This document shows positions 58,401 through 64,000 of a stretch of DNA of 64,000 nt, piece by piece. The DNA is from Zygnema cylindricum (Eukaryota; Streptophyta; Zygnematophyceae; Zygnematales; Zygnemataceae). The notes under the pieces are model-generated. The model was not told the origin of the DNA. It made no database searches and was given only the letters and a program-made list of their open reading frames with translations. Within the stretch, counting starts at the first letter, position 1; the number at the start of each line of letters is the position of its first letter. The stretch covers positions 1-64,000 of the forward strand of contig JBBHKE010001592.1 of NCBI GenBank assembly GCA_037447655.1, read 5' to 3'. The translations under genes and the position numbers were made by a program.

Positions 58401-61400
58401 TCCCACTGTATTGTATCGCTAAGTTTGAGAGTTCCCAGGTAGACGGTACCCGACTTCTTAATAAATCATTGGTCTGGAGTTCCCTCGCAAGGATCTCACC
58501 AAAATGACTGCCCAGAAAATCCAAAAACAGTTTTAGTAAGATTAGATAATTCCCATTAAGATGTGTGGAAACTGGTCCCAAAAAAGTTAAAAGTAGAAAC
58601 AAACAATTTCTCATTGAAATGCAAGGAAACTGGCCCAAAAATAGGTAAAAGTAAAATCAGACATTTCCCATTGAGACGTATAGAAACTAATCCAAAATTA
58701 CTTTAAAGTAGAAACAGATAATTTCCCATGGGGATGTATACAGACTGGATCCCTCTCGTTTCCTACCTCCTTTTAAGTAAGTCTAACATGAAGCACTAGT
58801 TACATAGATCCGATAAAACATGCCCAGCGGTCCCTATTCTCTGTGATAAATGATGAACGTGTTTGTTTTTAAAATATTCGATCACACATAACAGAATTGG
58901 CCATTCACCGTGAAAGAAGATTTTCCAAAAAAAGGGACTGATATGATACAAAAACAGAATGAACGACAAAAAGCAGTCCACAAACTCCAATCATCTAGTA
59001 TTCACTACACTTGATATTTGCTTGTGAGACAACACAGAAAAACCTGTTACCCATAAACAAATGCTTTTATATTTACAAATTCTTCACAAGCAAGCAATGC
59101 ACACACCGAAAACGAAGTCATGACAGGAAAAGGACTGACAAAGAGATAAACAAAAAACATGAAAATATCTTAGTCTTTATACATGTAATATATAGACATA
59201 AAAATACATACTGGACATGTGTACATACATAAATATGTACAATATAAAAAAAAAGTATTTTCCAGCAGCACATTGTTCATACAACGACGGGCAAAGAAAA
59301 TCTACCTGGTAGACCAGCTAACACTGAGCCAAACAAACCTTCATAAGATCATTTTCTTCTGCCCATTTTTTTTCATGTTGAAACTTTTAGCAAATATTTG
59401 ATACAAAGCTGTTCGTCAATTTACTACACTGTGAATCGCTAGTAGTGTTGAGAATATAAAACCTGGAACTTATTTAAGTGATATTAAATACAATTTAGGC
59501 CCAAGCAATGTGGATGTTTTTTAACCACTTACCAAATAATCGCTAAAAAAAAAAACTAGTAGCTATAAAATGGTCAAGGGCTAAAGAAAACCGGCAGCTG
59601 ATTAGTGTTGCTACGCCAATAGTGATTCATAGTGTAGTATAGCCAACACTTTTTCAGCAAAAACACTAAACCTTCTAAAACTGCCTCAACAGACTCGAAA
59701 GTGCACAATGACTACTTGTTCACTTCTACTTTCTTCCTGAAGTACAGGTCATTTCAAGGAAAACGAAAACACTGATGTCACAGCCAAACCAGCAAATGAA
59801 TAAATTTTGGATGCTTTGACAAATGTGAATACCAATTGTTGATACCAGTTGCAACAATCACTGCATTAAAAACATTTCTTTCACCAAATATAGCACTGTG
59901 AAAAAAAATCCACACACACAGGAATATTTGTCAGACCTGCCTGATTTGCCAACTATGTTGCAATAGCCATGTCGAACCTCCCACACAATCGCCTTTTCTA
60001 TTATCTCCATGTTGGTCCCAATTTTCATAGAAGAAGTTACTTCCAATTGGGTCGGTAATTCCTTGATACTCTCCTCGCGCAGGCCAATAAACTCCCCATT
60101 TTCAGATTCACCGTAAGAAACCCCAGTTTCTGATTTGGCCAAACTCAATTCAACATGGGCGTTTGAAACCGCAGGAAGTGGTCCTCCTGAGTGAGGCTTT
60201 TCTCCCACTGCATGACCATTTAGACTTATGTCCACTCCAAGTTCCTGAGGCGGCTCAGACTCTTTAAGTAATGCAGATTTTTTTGGCCTTCCCCTTGTTT
60301 GCCGCTCCTTTTTCACTACTGGAAGGAGATCCTTGATAACAAATACATGACCAGGCATATCTAATTGGGTTCCTGGCAAATCAGAACTGGCAATCTGCAG
60401 GAACAGAAAGATTGAAACATAAAGTCTTTCTCCCGTGAAGTTGAATGAGAGATATTTGAATGAAAAGGATACAAGATGTGAAAGCTTCTTAAATACGTGA
60501 TTGTGCATTATCTTCACTATCAATTGTGATATTAGCAATGCTAATTTTACATGAAAACCGACCAAGAGAAAATGGAGCCATGCACAGATAAAACATTGAC
60601 AAGTCACTTATACTAAGCCACAATCCCATGTTTTGTCAAAAGACAATTCTACTGCAAAACTGACCCCATGCTAGGCAAGATCGTATTTTAGATGTGATTT
60701 ACGAATCTTTATGGAGAATATTTGATTTTATTCAGATCTGCAGATAGTAGCCGGTATGGTTAAACTTTACAACTTACCTGTCACAAATTTACATCTCTTC
60801 CCATCGATGGTACCAATTCAGCCCGAAATAAGTGATACAGAAAATTTATTGCCAGATGATCATTTGTTGAAATATTTAAGAGTCCATCTGATTTGATTCG
60901 TAATATATCTACATAGAGCTCATTATTTGATACATATTTTTTAGATATAGTGGTCAAGACACTACATGGGACTATACCCTAATACTCACATCAATTTCTG
61001 AACCTTTAGAAGAGAGCTCCTGTGAGAATGCCTTTTCAGCAGCAGCTCCTTCGTTAGGTTCTTTATGGCTTATTTCCACATGTCCAACAAAAGAGCTGTT
61101 ATTGGCCACTGCAAAATTCACCAGCCAACGCCACAATACAACATACACCCCTTCTCAGACTTGCGAGTACAGAGGTAGAGTAAGAGAAATTAAGAGAAAC
61201 AGACGAAAACCATAGAAAAAAGGGGGAAAGACTTATTCTTGGAAGAGTTTTAAAAGAAAAGGATGCTGCCTGTTGATAAGAAGCTCGGTTTGAGACGCTG
61301 TACTCATGATTCCCTGTGCTCTAAAAAGACTTAGTCAACTCATTCCTCGCAAGAAAATCTTACACTAAAAAAACAGAACATCTAATTATCAGATACAAAT

Positions 61401-63998
61401 ATGCAGAGGCACATACACACCAGAGATTAGTCAAATCATTCCTCGCAAGAAAATCTTACACTAAAAAAACAGAACATCTAATTATCAGATACCAATATGC
61501 GGAGGCACATACACACCAGGATACACCTTTCGTTACTATTAGAGTTAATGATACTAAATTGCTCACGGGTTTCTGAAACCCAAAATCATAAAATAGTTGA
61601 TAATCGCACTACTTAAGTAACCAACCATAAACTAATGCAGTTAATGCTAATACTGCCTTAAAATAATTCAGTTCCTAATAACAATGGGACGTGTACTCCT
61701 TTAATTATTGGTACAGTCAGGTAACTCCAGGGTTTGTGGAAATTAGCTTGTAGACAAAAACGCTGCTTACTACTATGAATACCTTTAACTAGTGCTGCGT
61801 ATCGAGAGCCTCTATATTTGAAATGCATCATTTTTTTCCCTATCGATAATCGATATATTGGCCCAGCGTATCAAGAAGGCTAATATCGCGATAAAATTAC
61901 GATGTATTGCGATAAGTTATCAGGTCGATGACTATCCCTATACCTCTTTACACTGGTTTGCCAAAAAAAAATCAAAAGCCAACCTCCCCCCCTTCATCCC
62001 CCCCGCCGACGCCCCCTCCCCGGAGAAGGGGGAGAAGGGAGGGAGGGGGGGAGATTCCTTCGTACGTCTTTCCATACATTTTTCCATACTGCAGCTGTAC
62101 GGACCCCCACCTCCCACCAAATATATCGCGACAAATTTTCTTGGTCCCGGAGCGATATATCGGGCCCCTCTGACCGTTCAATATTCAATATATTGAATTT
62201 ATCGCAATAAGAAATTTTCCCGATACACAACACTACTTTTAACAGTGCAAAAAAAAAAAAAAAAGAGGGCAGGCAAATGAGAAAGTCAGTTTACTCAAGC
62301 AGTGACTGTGGCTGGAGCGTATCGACGGGAAACGTTAAAGAAAAACGAAAGCACGATACTGTGAAACGATACCGTGTTTACGTACTATGAAAGAACTGGG
62401 GGTAACTTGAAAATCAAATGCCCAGCATAGATGGCATTAATTGAAGACAAGTACCTTACAACGAAGTAAAACATTTCCCAAATCTTTGAGGGCAAACACC
62501 CGTTTGGACCAAGTTCAATACTTTTGCTGACCACATATTGGAAAATCATAGAGTAAAAAAATGTGAGCAACAAACGTCCTCCTTCATGGATTCACACCTC
62601 CTAACAGCACAAGTTCAAACTGCCAACTATAGTAAAAAATTAAAAACTTGAAATGAGGTAGTGTAATGTGACTAAACTGTCCATTGCTATGAACTTTTTT
62701 GACCAGAAATCATAAAATATGTTAATAACAATATTCAAAGGAGTGAACGTACGCCAGACTTCGCAGTAGAAGTAGTATTATGATATAAATTCGCTTTCAT
62801 ACTGATAGTCTCCTTACACTGATAAATATGGGCGGTGTAGCATCCTCCAAATTAAGCCAATCGGGACTTCCAAGATGCTGACTGAGATTTGTATCTTCTG
62901 GGACCAAATCGTCCCATAAAGTTCCAAAAAAGTACCAAAAAGGTATGAACCACAGTCAAAATCCCCAGATTTCCCCTTAGCCTGGATAGGCTTAGTGTAT
63001 GAGAATATTGAAACAAACTGATTCTCCAAATCCCATCTGTCCAATAAACAACTATGGCCAGAACTAATTATTCAACACGCACCTTGAAATCTGCAATGGC
63101 TTGGAAGATAGGCAGGTGAGGTAGCAGTAAGAGTTGAGGCAGTCTCCCATACACTCCTCCTTGAGGATACGGTCCAGCATCCTTCCATTTTTTGGGAAAA
63201 TGTGCTATTCTTCCGAAACATAAGTCTAGTCCCCCCATTCCTAAATTTGGCAGTCCTAAATTCGGGAATAGGGTTAATTTTTGTTAAGGTAGCAGTTGAT
63301 CGTCGAACATCCCATGATCCATGACAAAGGAATTTTGTAAAGACATCTTTAACACGTCCATTCTTTGGTATATAAGAATCTGAACAACCCACTTCACTTC
63401 CTCCATGCCCAGGTGTGCATCTGAAACATCTTTCTTTTGCAAAAAAAAACTGTTTTGACTGGCATTTGATATCAAAAAAGGAATGTGTGATTGAAGCCAT
63501 TTTCCCACATTGAATACTGTCTACAGAAGCAATAACAAAATTGTTTAGAGTAATACTTTGGGGAACAAGAAAGAATTGCCAGTCAACCAGAGAATTGCCT
63601 AAAGATCGAGCCCATGGGTGTTTGCTGACAATAGATGTTGACGGGGTTATAGCTCGAACTATTTGAGAGAAATTTGTGACAGCCCCTCCACACGAACACA
63701 GAGATGTGGAGAAACTTGAATGATTTCTTGAAAGAAAAAGTGGAAATTGACAAATAGAGTGAAATTGGTGGAGAGTTGAATGAGAGGCCGAGAATGTTGC
63801 AACTATCGGCTGTTTGATGGTCACACAAATCATACTACAGGTTTCTCCTGCAGGTGATAATAAATGGGGCATACGTAATGAAACGGTTAAGAATTTCGGA
63901 CGAATTGCACCGACTGGGAAATTATCAGAGTCAACATCTATAGGCGTTTGAATCAACATCTGCAAATGAAGTCCCCACTTTTTTGCCAGCATATCCAT
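46190..63998 (-). CDS. RECG: RecG-like ATP-dependent DNA helicase (17 exons found; one block missing, 5' end may extend past the window)
   Basis: RecG remodels stalled forks and branched DNA; plant RECG acts in mitochondria and plastids. Exons in reading order: 63998-63083, 61108-60990, 60394-59937, 58507-58366, 57621-56392, 55874-55762, 55083-54846, 54396-54227, 53843-53762, 53407-53318, 52697-52467, 51430-51215, 50678-50535, 49925-49668, 48136-47930, 47508-47359, 46279-46190 (stop TAG). All phases fit, giving about 1617 aa. The wedge/OB region starts at [17 protein letters not shown] (about residue 956). Helicase motifs: GDVGCGKT (1264), DEQH (1367), SATPIPRT (1421), [12 protein letters not shown] (1473) and QLRGRVGRG (1504). 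The RecG-specific [10 protein letters not shown] follows. Residues 1-955 are mostly polar and low-complexity, with an AT-hook-like RGRPKK at 379-384. The segment between EAYR and VLVSTTVIE, about 80 residues with motif IV in relatives, was not found. The start is uncertain. Confidence 0.9.
46659..46878. mobile_element. Mariner-like MITE in a RECG intron
   Basis: 220 bp, TA-flanked, with ends CATTGTGAATCGCTATTAGC and GCTAATAGCAATTCACAGTG, between RECG exons 16 and 17. Confidence 0.88.
48840..49100. repeat. CTCCT/CCTCT microsatellite in a RECG intron
   Basis: About 260 bases of CTCTCCTC-type repeats. They are purine-rich in the RECG sense strand. They lie in the intron where the exon for helicase motif IV would be expected. 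Confidence 0.92.
51215..51430 (-). CDS. RECG: RECG exon 12 (Walker A motif)
   Basis: [19 protein letters not shown] holds the P-loop lysine, followed by [11 protein letters not shown] (motif Ia) and LLTGSTKRA (motif Ib region). The donor is TTG followed by GTGGGT. The join to the next exon ([17 protein letters not shown]) lacks a few residues found in the Arabidopsis-type protein, so a very small exon may have been missed. Confidence 0.95.
51605..52198. repeat. TATACA, GTGT and TA microsatellite cluster in a RECG intron
   Basis: TATACATATACA runs (51615-51750), TGTATGTATG/TGTGTG runs (51830-52090) and a (GT)n-(TA)n compound repeat (52130-52198), all in the intron between exons 11 and 12. Confidence 0.92.
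52197..52295. mobile_element. Truncated hAT-like element end
   Basis: ATATATCAGGCCCC..TTATCGCAATAGGAAATTAACCGATACACAACACTA matches the last 90 bases or so of the element at 61790-62235. The left part is missing and replaced by the TA microsatellite. Confidence 0.7.
55417..55482. repeat. (GA)n microsatellite in a RECG intron
   Basis: A nearly pure GA run of about 65 bases between RECG exons 6 and 7, CT in the sense strand. Confidence 0.97.
56392..57621 (-). CDS. RECG: RECG large exon 5 (disordered N-terminal region)
   Basis: This 410-codon exon begins right after the acceptor TCCTAG with [20 protein letters not shown] and ends at KLYT followed by GTGAGT. It is acidic and Ser-rich, with repeated blocks around [14 protein letters not shown] and [14 protein letters not shown], and a basic [13 protein letters not shown] stretch near the end. 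Nothing in it is a known catalytic domain. The following exon opens the conserved wedge domain ([12 protein letters not shown]), so this exon is an unusually long linker or regulatory region. Confidence 0.85.
58508..58760. repeat. RECG: Tandem array copying the RECG exon 4 acceptor
   Basis: Four units of about 60 bases with the core AATTTCCCATTGAGATG and AAACTGGCCCAAAAATA. In the sense strand the latter is TATTTTTGGGCCAGT, a copy of the real acceptor TTTTCTGGGCAGT at 58507. Confidence 0.8.
59427..59634. mobile_element. Mariner-like MITE in a RECG intron
   Basis: 208 bp, TA-flanked, with ends CACTGTGAATCGCTAGTAGT and CCAATAGTGATTCATAGTG. It lies between RECG exons 3 and 4. Confidence 0.85.
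61337..61520. repeat. Near-perfect 95-base tandem duplication in a RECG intron
   Basis: The block CATTCCTCGCAAGAAAATCT through GGCACATACACACCAG occurs twice in a row with only a few differences (for example ACAAATATGCAGAGG versus ACCAATATGCGGAGG). It looks recent. Confidence 0.95.
61524..61693. mobile_element. Decayed mariner-like MITE in a RECG intron
   Basis: 170 bp, TA-flanked, with ends CACCTTTCGTTACTATTAGAG and CTAATAACAATGGGACGTG, a diverged form of the CACCG ends. It begins next to the 95-base tandem duplication. Another decayed relative is at about 62674-62837. Confidence 0.55.
61790..62235. mobile_element. hAT-like MITE with 8-base target duplication
   Basis: 446 bp with ends TAGTGCTGCGTATCG and, inverted, TAGTGTTGTGTATCGG. 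It is flanked by CCTTTAAC and CTTTTAAC, an 8-base target duplication with one mismatch. The interior is rich in ATATCG palindromes and a C/G-rich stretch (61985-62050). It has no transposase. Confidence 0.88.
63083..63998 (-). CDS. RECG: Putative RECG exon 1 (N-terminal extension, start near the window end)
   Basis: The 305-codon open block ends with CRFQ, one base of the next codon, and the donor GTGCGT. Its phase fits exactly with the exon at 61108-60990, which begins with two bases and a good TTTTGCAG acceptor. The sequence has no recognised domain and is rich in Ser, Thr, Cys and Phe. The ATG at 63998 is only the first one visible; the exon may begin beyond 64000. Linkage to RECG rests on phase and position, not on homology. 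Confidence 0.55.
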
Positions 63999-64000
63999 TC

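Overview
This is nuclear DNA of a eukaryote with long, repeat-filled introns. The protein families point to the green-plant lineage. STT3 and the RecG-type helicase resemble plant proteins, the aspartic protease is of the plant atypical (nepenthesin-like) kind, and the RS-rich protein has the plant arrangement. The species cannot be fixed from this sequence. One interstitial block of TTAGGG (not the usual plant TTTAGGG) and very abundant CT/GA microsatellites are notable.

Four spliced genes were assembled by hand from conserved peptide blocks, GT/AG boundaries and codon phase. (1) 2075-6348, minus: an RS-rich, probably splicing-associated nuclear protein, about 6 exons. (2) 10425-27500, minus: STT3, the catalytic subunit of oligosaccharyltransferase, 20 exons, about 785 aa, all phases consistent. 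(3) 33964-42626, plus: a secreted A1-family aspartic protease, 10 exons, 536 aa. (4) 46190-63998 or beyond, minus: a RecG-like DNA helicase, predicted organellar, 17 exons found, about 1617 aa, with a very long N-terminal extension and one helicase block not found. The genes have unrelated roles: RNA processing, ER N-glycosylation, secreted proteolysis, and organelle DNA repair. Genes 3 and 4 converge.

Between and inside the genes lie many small non-autonomous DNA transposons. One large family has TA target sites and CACCG-type ends (Tc1/mariner-like). A PIF/Harbinger-like family has TTA target sites (two copies). Two hAT-like families have 8-bp target duplications. At 28.8-30.4 kb a hAT-like element carries two further elements nested inside it, and at 27.81-28.57 kb two mariner-like elements form a large palindrome.

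The most unusual pattern is in the introns. In all four genes, introns contain diverged or tandem copies of the neighbouring exon-intron junction: the last bases of the exon plus its 5' splice site, or the 3' splice site plus the first bases of the exon. At least nine junctions show this. The result is arrays of decoy splice sites, sometimes with better consensus than the real site.
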